64,000 nucleotides of DNA from Paenibacillus phyllosphaerae (GCF_014192105.1 NZ_JACHXK010000008.1:1-64000), one strand, 5' to 3'. Numbered from the stretch's first letter, positions 16,813-25,621 are shown. Program-made: numbers and translations. Notes: generated by a model not told the origin, from the letters alone.

Positions 16813-18288
16813 ATGACCGATCATCCATCTTTAATAGAACCCGGCTGGCAGTTCGACAACAGCTACGCCAAGTTACCTCAAATGTTATACAGCAGCCTGA
16901 GCCCAACCGCTGTCCATGCGCCGCAGCTGGTGGCCTTCAACGCGCCGCTTGCCGTTTCCCTCGGCCTGCAGCCATCGGTATTGGATGGTGAAGACGGAGC
17001 GGCGGTATTTGCCGGCAATGTCGTTCCGGAAGGGGCGGAGCCGCTCGCTCAAGCTTATGCCGGCCATCAGTTCGGTCACTTCACGATGCTCGGAGACGGA
17101 AGAGCGATCCTGCTCGGCGAGCAGATTACGCCAGAAGGCAAGAGATATGATATTCAGCTAAAAGGCGCTGGCCGCACGCCGTTCTCAAGGGGCGGCGATG
17201 GGCGTGCCGCGTTAGGACCGATGTTGCGCGAATATATCATCAGCGAAGCGATGCATGCGTTGGGCATACCGACAACGAGAAGTCTCGCCGTCGTATCGAC
17301 CGGAGAGCCGGTCTATCGCGAGTCCGAACTGCCCGGAGCGGTGCTGACTCGGGTAGCTGCGAGCCATATTCGCGTCGGTACGTTCCAATTCGTCTCCGCA
17401 AGCCAAAGATACCCCGAGCTGCAGGCGTTGGCGGACTATACGCTGGAACGCCATTATCCGGAAGCGTTAGCGGCAGACAACCGATACCTTGCCCTGCTTC
17501 AAGAGGTCATTAAGCGCCAAGCCAGCTTGATCGCCCACTGGCAGCTTGCCGGTTTCGTCCACGGCGTCATGAATACCGACAATATGGCGATCAGCGGCGA
17601 GACCATCGATTATGGACCATGCGCTTTCTTGGATACATTCGATCCGGCAACGGTATTCAGCTCGATCGATTCGCAAGGCCGGTACGCTTATGGCAACCAG
17701 CCGCGTATCGCGGCGTGGAATCTGACCCGATTTGCCGAGGCGCTGCTGCCGCTGATCGACGAAGACTCGGAGCAAGCCGTCAAGCTGGCGGAGCAAGAGC
17801 TTCCGAGGTTCATCGACCTGTATCATGAGCATTGGCTTAGCGGGATGCGCGCGAAGCTTGGGCTCATCAGCGAAGAGGAACAGGATGAGCAGTTGATCGA
17901 AGAGCTGCTCGCGCTCATGCAGAAGCATCGGGCGGATTACACGAATACGTTCCGCGCTTTAACGTTGGGGACGCAAGAAGCTTCTGATCTGTTCGGCGCG
18001 GAAGAGTTCGCGCAGTGGCAAGAGCTATGGACGGCAAGGCTGGAGCGTCAGCCGGCCACGAGAGCGGAAGCGCAAGCGCTGATGCGAAGCAGCAATCCGG
18101 CCGTGATCCCGCGGAATCATCGCGTGGAGGAAGCGCTAGCCGCGGCGGTGGACGAAGGCGATTTTGGCGTCATGGAACGATTGTTGCAGGCGTTGAAGGA
18201 ACCTTATGCTTATTCGCCCGGGCAAGAGGCCTACGCGGCGGCGCCGGAACCTTCCAGCTGCCGTTATCGCACCTACTGCGGAACTTAA
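16813..18288 (+). CDS. selO: protein AMPylase SelO (YdiU/UPF0061 family)
   Basis: Pseudokinase-fold enzyme that transfers AMP to Ser/Thr/Tyr of target proteins, linked to redox stress in characterised members. The 491-aa length is full. Family segments seen are [22 protein letters not shown] (about 78-99), [25 protein letters not shown] (about 117-141), [10 protein letters not shown] and [27 protein letters not shown] (about 254-280), which carries the catalytic and metal-binding Asn/Asp residues. The C-terminus, TYCGT, has Cys where eukaryotic SelO has selenocysteine. ATG 16813 follows AAGGAG at a 10-nt spacing. The 66-aa gene after it may be co-transcribed. Confidence 0.93.
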   Translation: MTDHPSLIEPGWQFDNSYAKLPQMLYSSLSPTAVHAPQLVAFNAPLAVSLGLQPSVLDGEDGAAVFAGNVVPEGAEPLAQAYAGHQFGHFTMLGDGRAILLGEQITPEGKRYDIQLKGAGRTPFSRGGDGRAALGPMLREYIISEAMHALGIPTTRSLAVVSTGEPVYRESELPGAVLTRVAASHIRVGTFQFVSASQRYPELQALADYTLERHYPEALAADNRYLALLQEVIKRQASLIAHWQLAGFVHGVMNTDNMAISGETIDYGPCAFLDTFDPATVFSSIDSQGRYAYGNQPRIAAWNLTRFAEALLPLIDEDSEQAVKLAEQELPRFIDLYHEHWLSGMRAKLGLISEEEQDEQLIEELLALMQKHRADYTNTFRALTLGTQEASDLFGAEEFAQWQELWTARLERQPATRAEAQALMRSSNPAVIPRNHRVEEALAAAVDEGDFGVMERLLQALKEPYAYSPGQEAYAAAPEPSSCRYRTYCGT

Positions 18289-18380
18289 GGGGAATCCCAT
18301 TCTCGTTTCGTCATGTTCTGGGGACGAATGGTTACACTACCTTCGAGTATCCACTATCAGATGAAGGAGCCGAATCCCTC

Positions 18381-18581
18381 ATGAGCAAGCGCAACAGCAA
18401 CATCGATGACCAGACCGCCGTCGATACGGCAGGACTGCCGATCTTCCCGTACCGGGAAGATATCTCGGCCACGGACATGATCGATCCGATCGTCGAAGGC
18501 GTAATGACCAATATTCAGATGGCCTTCACCGGCGAGAGCGATTCCGAGCCGGAGAAGGATGGGGAAGACGAGAATCCGTAA
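18381..18581 (+). CDS. small acidic protein of unknown function downstream of selO
   Basis: A 66-aa soluble, Asp/Glu-rich protein (MSKRNSNIDDQTAVDTAG to DGEDENP). ATG 18381 has AAGGAG 11 nt upstream, and a perfect terminator follows the stop by 18 nt. It begins 92 nt after selO with no terminator between them, so co-transcription is likely. I recognise no family. The proline/aromatic stretch GLPIFPYREDISATDMIDPIVEG is the most structured-looking part. Confidence 0.65.
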   Translation: MSKRNSNIDDQTAVDTAGLPIFPYREDISATDMIDPIVEGVMTNIQMAFTGESDSEPEKDGEDENP

Positions 18582-18599
18582 GACCATCCACGCTTTAAC

Positions 18600-18637
18600 G
18601 GAGCTGCCGATACTGATCGGCAGCTCCATTTCTTTTT
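18600..18637 (+). terminator. terminator of the selO transcript
   Basis: A perfect 12-bp stem (GGAGCTGCCGAT with ATCGGCAGCTCC, 18600-18627) is followed by a T-rich stretch to 18637. Confidence 0.8.
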
Positions 18638-18755
18638 GGGCTGGAAAGTCCGCTTCTGACTAATCATGATAAAGTTCTAATGATACAAAGCGGCGCAACA
18701 CCCCCTAAGACCCGTCCTTCATCCCGAACCTCATAACGAGAGGGGAGAGAATAAG

Positions 18756-19673
18756 ATGGAGAACAAACGTTGTTTATTCTGTGAGCAGTTCGTGCCGATT
18801 ACCCGGCATGGCGATGAGCTTCGCTTCAGGAACTGCTACTGCGCGCCGGAAGGCTATTATCGTATTCGCCAAGATTACTATGATAACAATCAGGAAGCGG
18901 GATACCGGGAGAAAACGGAGCTGTTCCCGCAGCTCTCCGGTTACATTCGCGAACGTTCGGAAGCGAATGAAGAGGTCTCGTTATCCGATGAAACCGTGGA
19001 GAAAATCCTGAATTCGCAGCAAATTCCCGTTACGATCGAGGAAAAGGCGAATCGGCTGCTGCGTTACTTATACAGTCAAACGGATGCACCTGGCACGCCT
19101 GTACTGATCCATCGGTTGTCGGTGCAATTTAATTTGACTTATTGGCCTAATTTGCAAGAATTCGTCTATATCATCGAGCAGTTGAAGGAGCAGGGCATGA
19201 TCGAGCGCACAGGCTCGTCGTTCCTGCTGACGGGGCAAGGATGGCAGGAGGCGGCGTCTTCCGGACGCGATACGTCGAGGAAGCGCTGCACGCTGCTGTT
19301 ACCGCATGACGAACAGCTGCGCGAAGCATGGGAACAAGACCTCGTCCCCGTCATCGATAAACTGGGCTACACGCCGTTCCTGTTGCCTTGGAATAACGAG
19401 GAGTCGGATCCGGAGGAGCAAGAGGATGCCGTATCGTTCATCGAGGGCAGCCAGCTGGTCATCGCGGATTTGACCGGACAAGCCCCGGATGTCATGTATG
19501 CCGCAGGCTACGCGCTGGGCATTCGAATTCCGGTCATCTGGACCGTTCAGCAGAATAAGGCAGCCGAGCTCGTCATCCCTTCCTACAAAATCAGGCCGAT
19601 GCTGTGGGATGATACGCCGGAGCTGGCCGCCAAGCTGCAGCAAAAGCTAGCGGCTGCAGCCAGCCGAGCTTAA
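18756..19673 (+). CDS. Zn-finger, winged-helix, deoxyribosyltransferase-like protein
   Basis: A 305-aa soluble protein with three parts. The N-terminus has C6-x2-C9 and C27-x-C29, a likely zinc-binding knuckle. Residues about 90-175 (KANRLLRYLYSQTD to GMIERTGSSFLLTGQG) look like a winged helix-turn-helix. The C-terminus (about 187-300) resembles the nucleoside 2-deoxyribosyltransferase/TIR-like fold, with IEGSQLVIADLTGQAPDVMYAAGYALGIRIPVIW. In that family a catalytic Glu normally occurs in a V-x-E-x-G-x-A-type segment; here the segment reads MYAAGYA, so the Glu seems replaced. It may sense or bind a nucleotide rather than hydrolyse one. The gene stands alone, with a GGGGAGAG ribosome binding site. 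Confidence 0.7.
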   Translation: MENKRCLFCEQFVPITRHGDELRFRNCYCAPEGYYRIRQDYYDNNQEAGYREKTELFPQLSGYIRERSEANEEVSLSDETVEKILNSQQIPVTIEEKANRLLRYLYSQTDAPGTPVLIHRLSVQFNLTYWPNLQEFVYIIEQLKEQGMIERTGSSFLLTGQGWQEAASSGRDTSRKRCTLLLPHDEQLREAWEQDLVPVIDKLGYTPFLLPWNNEESDPEEQEDAVSFIEGSQLVIADLTGQAPDVMYAAGYALGIRIPVIWTVQQNKAAELVIPSYKIRPMLWDDTPELAAKLQQKLAAAASRA

Positions 19674-19681
19674 TTTTACGT

Positions 19682-19711
19682 TTGATTTTGCGCGAGCGGC
19701 TGTGATAAGAT
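19682..19711 (+). promoter_or_regulatory. promoter of the ABC-F leader transcript
   Basis: TTGATT (19682-19687) and TAAGAT (19706-19711) are separated by 18 nt, and TG one base before the -10 box makes it an extended -10 promoter. Transcription would start near 19718, giving a leader of about 350 nt. Confidence 0.45.
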
Positions 19712-19717
19712 GGCTGT

Positions 19718-20046
19718 AATTTAAGGATTGGGGTTGAACGGGAGTATGTAGGATTTCTTGCTGCACGTAACAATAAAACAGGCTAGTGCGGATTATTCCG
19801 CATGTTTTATTCGTTGTGGCACGGTGAAACGGTTGTCGCTGTCTTTGATGGCGCAGACGCGTTTCACTGTGAAATACAAGTCGCTTAATAAGCGTGAGAC
19901 TTATTAAGACTTGTATTTCAAGAAAGTTACGCTCCTATTCGACTCAAACGGATATCTGTAAATTCAGGGCTCTCTTTGCAGAGCCTGGATTTGCTGTATA
20001 TGAATTTGAGCTGCGGGAAGGTAACTTTCTTGCAGCTCATTTTTTA
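19718..20046 (+). promoter_or_regulatory. multi-hairpin attenuator leader of the ABC-F gene
   Basis: Five successive hairpins precede the gene. (1) 19772-19811: arms AATAAAACA/TGTTTTATT with inner TGCGGA/TCCGCA. (2) 19824-19867: outer arms GTGAAACG/CGTTTCAC. (3) 19870-19920: a 13-bp arm TGAAATACAAGTC with its exact complement, plus TTAATAAG/CTTATTAA inside. (4) 19959-19993, around CAGGGCTC/GAGCCTG. (5) 20007-20046: TGAGCTGC/GCAGCTCA followed by TTTTTT, a classical terminator 10 nt before the ribosome binding site. Ribosome-mediated attenuation is established for several ABC-F resistance genes; here the architecture fits but no clear leader peptide was found. Confidence 0.6.
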
Positions 20047-20065
20047 TATCCGGGAGGAAATTCGA

Positions 20066-21544
20066 ATGTCACTCATACAGGTTAGCAATTTGACGTTTGC
20101 CTACGACGGCAGCTATGACAATATATTCGAGCAGGTCAGCTTCCAGCTGGATACGGACTGGAAGCTCGGATTCACGGGGCGCAACGGGCGAGGGAAGACG
20201 ACCTTCCTCAATCTGCTGCTCGGCAAATACGAATACGGCGGTCGGATCTCCGCTTCGGTCAGCTTCGATTATTTCCCATTTCCGATTGCGGACAAAGGGC
20301 GGATGACCTATGAGGTGATCGAGGAGATCTATCCGGATTACGTCCATTGGGAATTGATCCGGGAACTGACGCTGCTCAAGGTCGACGAGACGGCGCTGTA
20401 CCGGACATTCGACTCGTTGTCGCAAGGCGAGCAGACCAAGGTTATGCTGGCGACGCTCTTCCTGAAGGAGAACCGATTCCTGCTGATCGATGAACCGACC
20501 AACCATCTGGATCTGCATGCCAGAGCGCTCGTCAGCGACTATCTTAGAGCTAAGCGCGGCTTCATTCTCGTCTCCCACGACCGGGCGTTCATGGACAATT
20601 GCGTCGATCATATCCTGTCGATCAACAAGACGAACATCGAGATTCACAAGGGGAATTTCTCCGACTGGTGGTTGAATAAGGAACGGCAGGATCAGCATGA
20701 GCTCGCGGAGAACGAGAAGCTGAAGAAAGATATCAAGCGACTGTCGGACGCCGCGAAGCGAACGAGCAACTGGTCGCACGAGGTGGAGAAAACGAAGAAC
20801 GGCACGCGCAATTCCGGGTCGAAAGTCGACAAGGGCTATATCGGGCACAAAGCCGCGAAAATGATGAAGCGTTCCAAATCGATCGAGCAACGGCAACAGG
20901 ACGCCATCGACGAGAAGTCGACCCTGTTGAGCAACATCGAGAGCGCGGATAGCTTGAAGATTGCCCAGCTTCCTTATCATAAGCACCAGCTGGCAGAACT
21001 TGCGCATGTGTCGATCGTCTATGGCGACCGGACCGTCTGCAGCGATGTCAGCTTCACGATCGAGCAGGGAGACCGGATTGCGCTCTCCGGCCGGAACGGA
21101 TCCGGCAAGTCGAGTCTGCTGAAGCTGATCTGCGGCGAAGATATCACGCACACAGGCACCTTCCGGAAGGGCAGCCAGCTGAGGATATCGTATGTGTCGC
21201 AGGATACCTCGCATCTTCAGGGCAGCCTGACGGCTTATGCGGCGAAGAGCGGGATCGATGAGAGTCTGTTCAAATCGATTCTGCGCAAACTTGATTTTGC
21301 CCGCATTCAATTCGAGAAGGATATGTCGGCCTTCAGCGGCGGACAGAAGAAGAAGGTGCTGATCGCCAAGAGCCTCTGCGAACGCGCGCATCTGCACATC
21401 TGGGATGAGCCGCTCAACTTCATCGACGTCATCTCGCGGATGCAGATCGAAGCGCTGCTGCTCGAGCACGCGCCGACCATCCTGTTCGTGGAGCATGACA
21501 GCGAATTCTGCCGGAACATTGTGACGAAGGTAATTGAGCTCTGA
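20066..21544 (+). CDS. Lsa-type ABC-F ribosomal protection protein
   Basis: Soluble twin-ATPase ABC-F protein (492 aa) that binds the ribosomal E site and displaces antibiotics. Lsa members act on lincosamides, streptogramin A and pleuromutilins. ATG 20066 follows GGGAGGAAATTCGA. The first ABC domain has Walker A GRNGRGKT, signature LSQGEQ and Walker B FLLIDEPTNHLD. The basic interdomain linker (about 205-300) is rich in Lys/Arg. The second domain has GRNGSGKS, FSGGQKKK and IWDEPLNFID. The start, SLIQVSNLTFAYDGSYDNIFEQVSFQLDTDWKLGF, is characteristic of the Lsa branch. It has no membrane domains, so it is not a transporter. The long attenuator-like leader suggests antibiotic-inducible expression. 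Confidence 0.9.
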   Translation: MSLIQVSNLTFAYDGSYDNIFEQVSFQLDTDWKLGFTGRNGRGKTTFLNLLLGKYEYGGRISASVSFDYFPFPIADKGRMTYEVIEEIYPDYVHWELIRELTLLKVDETALYRTFDSLSQGEQTKVMLATLFLKENRFLLIDEPTNHLDLHARALVSDYLRAKRGFILVSHDRAFMDNCVDHILSINKTNIEIHKGNFSDWWLNKERQDQHELAENEKLKKDIKRLSDAAKRTSNWSHEVEKTKNGTRNSGSKVDKGYIGHKAAKMMKRSKSIEQRQQDAIDEKSTLLSNIESADSLKIAQLPYHKHQLAELAHVSIVYGDRTVCSDVSFTIEQGDRIALSGRNGSGKSSLLKLICGEDITHTGTFRKGSQLRISYVSQDTSHLQGSLTAYAAKSGIDESLFKSILRKLDFARIQFEKDMSAFSGGQKKKVLIAKSLCERAHLHIWDEPLNFIDVISRMQIEALLLEHAPTILFVEHDSEFCRNIVTKVIEL

Positions 21545-21550
21545 ATAAGG

Positions 21551-21583
21551 CCGAGTACGGATAGATTCCGTGCTCGGTTTTTT
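21551..21583 (+). terminator. terminator of the ABC-F gene
   Basis: CCGAGTACGG pairs with CCGTGCTCGG across a 7-nt loop, followed by six T, 7 nt after the stop codon. Confidence 0.85.
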
Positions 21584-21767
21584 GTTCGTTTGGCAACCGC
21601 CCGATGTCACATTCAGAAAAGATTCAGTTGTCTTTTTCACCTGAGCGCCTTAAAGTTTCAACTCGTGGACCAGCTTACGGGTGTATGAATCATTCCAGGA
21701 TGAGGAAAGACTGATGAGCGAAGTCCAAGCTGCATGACATTACACAAAGGGGTAAGGAGCGGGAAGA

Positions 21768-22628
21768 ATGAAGCTTTACAAAATGATAGGCATATCGTTG
21801 CTGGCAGGAATGTTGATCCTGAACGGTTGCACGAAGAACGAGGCGGAAGAGAACGCCACCGAGAATTCGACGGGTACCGGCACGGAGACGACGGACAATG
21901 CAACGGCGAATACAGGCGATACAACAACAGAACAACCGGGGGAACCGCCTTCGGGGGAAGCGCCTCCGGATGCGCCGGATGGTCAAGGTCCGGGCGGCGG
22001 ACAGCCGAACGGCGAGCCTGGCTCACCTCCGAGCGGCGATGGCGAGTCGATGACAGGAACGGCAGATAAGACGGCCGTGAACGAGAAGGGCGAGGGACTG
22101 ACCCAGCAGGTTACGCAAGGTCCGTACTACGTGACGGGGACGAGCGCGCTGACTAGCGGCAAGCTGAATTACGACAACCTGGACGGCGATCCGATCAAGG
22201 TGAAAGGTTATGTGTATGCCGGCGAGACGGGCACGACGCCGATTGCCGGGGCGAAGATCGAGATTTGGCAAGCGGACACGACGGGGAACTACCATCCGAA
22301 TTCCAACGGCGCGGCGAGCAGCTACGGTACGGACGAAATTTCGCTCCGCGGCTATGTGATCACGGATGACAAAGGGTGCTACGAATACACGACCATCTAT
22401 CCAGGCGAGTATGAAGGACGGACGCGCCACATCCATTCGAATACGACGGCCGACGGCTACACCGGCGTCATTACGCAGCTGATCATTCCGAGCAAGACGG
22501 ATGACAAAATGACGGCCGACGAAGATACGATCGCGCAAGCGCTGCCGATTTACAACCAAGTGAAGTTCCAGGATGAGAACGGCACGCCGACCACGACGTT
22601 CATCTACCGGCTGGCGAAAGCAAGCTAA
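21768..22628 (+). CDS. secreted intradiol ring-cleavage dioxygenase-like lipoprotein
   Basis: A 286-aa lipoprotein: lipobox LILNGC (Cys21), then a long low-complexity region rich in Thr, Asn, Gly, Pro and Glu (about 22-110), then an intradiol dioxygenase-like beta-sandwich (about 115-286). Family landmarks are GPYYV, IAGAKIEIWQADTTGNYHPNSN, DDKGCYEYTTIYPGEYEGRTRHIH and the C-terminal TFIYRL. The Tyr, Tyr, His, His that bind iron(III) in catechol and protocatechuate dioxygenases have plausible counterparts in the YPGEY and RHIH segments. Extracellular members are poorly characterised. It is the first gene of a tight operon with an RCC1 protein and an MFS-cupin fusion. The ribosome binding site is AAGGAGCGGGAAG. 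Confidence 0.87.
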   Translation: MKLYKMIGISLLAGMLILNGCTKNEAEENATENSTGTGTETTDNATANTGDTTTEQPGEPPSGEAPPDAPDGQGPGGGQPNGEPGSPPSGDGESMTGTADKTAVNEKGEGLTQQVTQGPYYVTGTSALTSGKLNYDNLDGDPIKVKGYVYAGETGTTPIAGAKIEIWQADTTGNYHPNSNGAASSYGTDEISLRGYVITDDKGCYEYTTIYPGEYEGRTRHIHSNTTADGYTGVITQLIIPSKTDDKMTADEDTIAQALPIYNQVKFQDENGTPTTTFIYRLAKAS

Positions 22629-22632
22629 TCCG

Positions 22633-23895
22633 ATGAGAAGATCGACAGCACCGAAATTTGTATTTGTATTGCTCGCTGTACTTGTGGCGGCAGGCGTAAT
22701 CTACAGCCTGCTGCCCCAAGCGGCAAGCGGTCAATCCGTTATTTTCAGCAGCGGGAAGAATACGCTCGGGCAACTGGCGAATTACTCGACCAGCGGTACG
22801 AGCAACGCAATCGAGCTTCCCGAGAAAGTCACGCAAGTCGCGGCCGGATTCGATCATGCGCTCGTCCTGACGGAGGATGGCACGGTGTATGCATGGGGCG
22901 ACAATACCTACGGTCAAGTGGGCATCGGCAGCGCCAAAGGCATTATAAGCGGTCCGCAAAAGATAGACGGGCTGCCGCGCATCACGCAGATCAGCGCCGG
23001 CTTCCGCCATAGTCTGGCATTGGATGCCGACGGCCGAATCTGGGCGTGGGGCAACAATGTCGCCGGCCAGCTCGGCACGGGCGACCGCGAGGATCTACGG
23101 CAGCCGACGTTGATCGAGATGCCAGGCGCGGTGACCAGCATCTCCGCCGGGCACCGATTCTCTCTTGCGACCTTGGACAACGAGAAAGTGTACGGGTGGG
23201 GCGCCAAGTGCGCCAAGGATACGAAACGAACATTCGCAGAACTGATGCAGCTCATCGGCCAATCCGCTACGGGAATCAGCTATTATGTCGATGCTAACGC
23301 CGACCCGAGCAGCAGCGACACGCAGGAGTTATGCGAATTCCAAGGTTTCGTGGCCGTAAGCAGCCTAACGCCGATCGAGATTCTGGAGCTGGCGGGCAGC
23401 ACGCAGATTGTCGCCGGTTTCGGCCATGTGCTCGCGCTGCAGCCCGACGGAACGGTGAAGTCGAAAGGCTGTAACGCCTACGGCCAGTTAGGTTATCCGA
23501 CGGCGGATATCGTGCCGGCCGAGACGGTACCCGGATTAAACGGAATCGTGCAACTGGCGGCGAGCACCCGGCACTCCCTGGCGCTGGACAGCAAGGGGCA
23601 GGTGTGGGCATGGGGCGCGGACAATACCGGGCAGCTAGGCAAAAATCTCGGCAATCTCGAAGGCGTCTTCGACCCTGAGGTCGTCAAAGGATTGCCAGTG
23701 ATTGCCAGCATCGCTGCCGGGCACGATTTCTCGATCGCGCTAGACCGGGAAGGCAAGGTATGGGCATGGGGGATCAATACTTCCGAGCAAGCGCCGGGTA
23801 TAGAAGCCGCGGACTACAACTCAACGCCGACTCGGACGTCCACCGCCGAGGTCGGCCACATTATCGCAGGAGGGGCCTTCGTGCTGGCCTATTAA
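22633..23895 (+). CDS. membrane-anchored RCC1-repeat beta-propeller protein
   Basis: A 420-aa protein with an N-terminal hydrophobic anchor or signal (about 9-30), then a seven-bladed RCC1-type propeller. The repeated unit appears as VYAWGDNTYGQVGIGS, IWAWGNNVAGQLGTGD, VKSKGCNAYGQLGYPT, VWAWGADNTGQLGKN and VWAWGINTSEQAPG. Each is followed by an ISAGFRHSLALD-like strand. RCC1 propellers mediate protein or ligand binding and have no enzymatic activity by themselves. ATG 22633 lies 4 nt after the dioxygenase stop with no strong ribosome binding site, so translation is probably coupled. Its stop codon overlaps the next start (TAATG). The likely location is the outer face of the membrane. Confidence 0.88.
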   Translation: MRRSTAPKFVFVLLAVLVAAGVIYSLLPQAASGQSVIFSSGKNTLGQLANYSTSGTSNAIELPEKVTQVAAGFDHALVLTEDGTVYAWGDNTYGQVGIGSAKGIISGPQKIDGLPRITQISAGFRHSLALDADGRIWAWGNNVAGQLGTGDREDLRQPTLIEMPGAVTSISAGHRFSLATLDNEKVYGWGAKCAKDTKRTFAELMQLIGQSATGISYYVDANADPSSSDTQELCEFQGFVAVSSLTPIEILELAGSTQIVAGFGHVLALQPDGTVKSKGCNAYGQLGYPTADIVPAETVPGLNGIVQLAASTRHSLALDSKGQVWAWGADNTGQLGKNLGNLEGVFDPEVVKGLPVIASIAAGHDFSIALDREGKVWAWGINTSEQAPGIEAADYNSTPTRTSTAEVGHIIAGGAFVLAY

Positions 23896-25544
23896 TGAAC
23901 ATGGATACGACGATGAAACGTAAAACCTACAGTTTTTTGTCCCGCAACGTAATTGTTCTATCTATCGTCAGCTTCTTCACCGATATTGCGACCGAGATGC
24001 TGTATCCGATCATGCCGCTGTACTTGAGCGATATCGGCTATGGCGTCATTCTGATCGGGCTGATCGAAGGGATGTCCCAGCTCGCGGCCGGCGTGATCAA
24101 GCTGATCAGCGGCATCTATTCGGACCGGCTTAACCGCCGCAAAGGACTTGTGAATGCGGGTTATGCCATCTCCGCGTTGGCGAAGCCTCTCATGGGCTTC
24201 TTCACCACCTATTGGGCGATATTCGGCTTCCGGCTGCTCGACCGGTTCGGCAAAGGGGTCCGCAACGCGCCGCGCGATGCGATGCTAGCCGACCTGTCCA
24301 CGCCGGTCACGCGCGGGCGCGTCTTCGGTTTCCACCGGGCGGCGGATACGCTGGGAGCTACGCTAGGCCCGCTCATTACGCTGCTGATCATGTATTTCTA
24401 CAGCGAGAACATCCCTTTGCTGATCGGATTGACGGTGATTCCCGGCATTGGGGCGATAATCGCCGGCTTTTTCCTCAAGGAGTCGAGGGAGAAGATCGAT
24501 CTGCCGACAGCGGAAAAAGGCGGCATCGCAGGGTTGTACAATCGAATGGCGACGTATTACCAGAGAGCGACTCCCAACTACAAGCGGGTACTGTATCTCA
24601 TCACGCTCGTGACGTTGCTGAAGAGCACGGACATCTTCCTGCTCCTGCGTGCGAGGGAGCTCGGATTAAGCGATCTGCTCATTATTAGCGCCTATGTGGC
24701 GTACAACTTGGCCGGTACGGTGCTCATCTACTATCTCGGCTCGCTAAGCGACCGGATCGGGTTCGGCAAGACGTTCGCCATCGGCGCGTTGGCGCTGGGC
24801 GCGACCTATATGCTGCTCAGCCAGAACGAGCTGCCGCTCTTGCTGGTCTTCGCCGCCTTCGTCATCTACGCGGTGTTCCAAAGCTTGTACGAAGGATTGA
24901 CCAGCGCCTGGATGTCGCTACATATCGCCCAGGAGGACCGGGCAACCGGCCTTGGCGTCATGATGGGCTTCCAAGCGGTTGCGACGTTGATCGGCACGCT
25001 TGTAATCGGCTTTGCTTGGGACGGCTTCGGGGCGAAAATCGTTTTTGCGATTACCGGTCTCGCGGCAGTCGGCTTGGCGATCTATCTGTTCTTCATGCAG
25101 CAGCGGGAGTATGACAGCAAGACGGACTTCGGGCGCAAACCGTACGTCGAAGATATTAAGAAGCTGACCGTGGACAATGAAACGTTCCGTACGGCGATCT
25201 GGACAGGCGCTCAGCTGCAGGTGACGGTGATGTCGATCCCGGTCGGCGGCGAGGTCGGTCTGGAGGTCCATAAGCACATCGACCAATTCCTGCGGATCGA
25301 GGATGGCGAAGGATTCGTCCAAATGGGGCCGCGCGATGATGAGCTTACGTTCGAAGCTCAGGCATCGGCCGATTATGCGATCATGGTCCCGGCTGGCATG
25401 TTCCACAATGTGACGAACACGGGGGATAAGCCGCTCAAAATCTACAGCATCTACGCGCCGGCCGAGCATCCGTACGGAACTGTCCATCGCACATCCGACC
25501 AAGCCGATCGGGAAGAACTGGCGGAGCTGCTGGACGAGGACTAG
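23895..25544 (+). CDS. MFS transporter fused to a C-terminal cupin domain
   Basis: A 549-aa fusion. Residues 1 to about 405 form a 12-helix major facilitator with the DRxxRR-type loop (SDRLNRRKG) and the GFHRAADTLGATLGPL segment. From about residue 410 (DFGRKPYVEDIKKLTVDNETFRTAIWTG) the sequence matches small stand-alone cupin proteins, with EVHKHIDQFLRIEDGEGFVQMG and VPAGMFHNVTNTGDKPLKIYSIYAP supplying the His-rich metal site. The cupin would face the cytoplasm if the usual MFS topology holds. The start overlaps the RCC1 stop (TAATG), so the three genes form one translationally coupled unit. Substrate unknown. Alternative in-frame starts exist at 23901 and 23913. Confidence 0.87.
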   Translation: MNMDTTMKRKTYSFLSRNVIVLSIVSFFTDIATEMLYPIMPLYLSDIGYGVILIGLIEGMSQLAAGVIKLISGIYSDRLNRRKGLVNAGYAISALAKPLMGFFTTYWAIFGFRLLDRFGKGVRNAPRDAMLADLSTPVTRGRVFGFHRAADTLGATLGPLITLLIMYFYSENIPLLIGLTVIPGIGAIIAGFFLKESREKIDLPTAEKGGIAGLYNRMATYYQRATPNYKRVLYLITLVTLLKSTDIFLLLRARELGLSDLLIISAYVAYNLAGTVLIYYLGSLSDRIGFGKTFAIGALALGATYMLLSQNELPLLLVFAAFVIYAVFQSLYEGLTSAWMSLHIAQEDRATGLGVMMGFQAVATLIGTLVIGFAWDGFGAKIVFAITGLAAVGLAIYLFFMQQREYDSKTDFGRKPYVEDIKKLTVDNETFRTAIWTGAQLQVTVMSIPVGGEVGLEVHKHIDQFLRIEDGEGFVQMGPRDDELTFEAQASADYAIMVPAGMFHNVTNTGDKPLKIYSIYAPAEHPYGTVHRTSDQADREELAELLDED

Positions 25545-25621
25545 GCGGGCGCATGCCTTTATGTATCGTAACATCCCATTCAAGGTGATAGGGTAGGATA
25601 GCTAATAGACGCATGCGGCAG

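Noticed and set aside
19802..19888. A 28-codon ORF in the ABC-F leader as the regulatory leader peptide
   Set aside because: It has no ribosome binding site and its start codon is inside a stable hairpin, so I do not list it as a gene.
20069..21640. A 523-codon minus-strand frame opposite the ABC-F gene
   Set aside because: The plus strand encodes complete ABC-F motifs; the minus frame has no family features.
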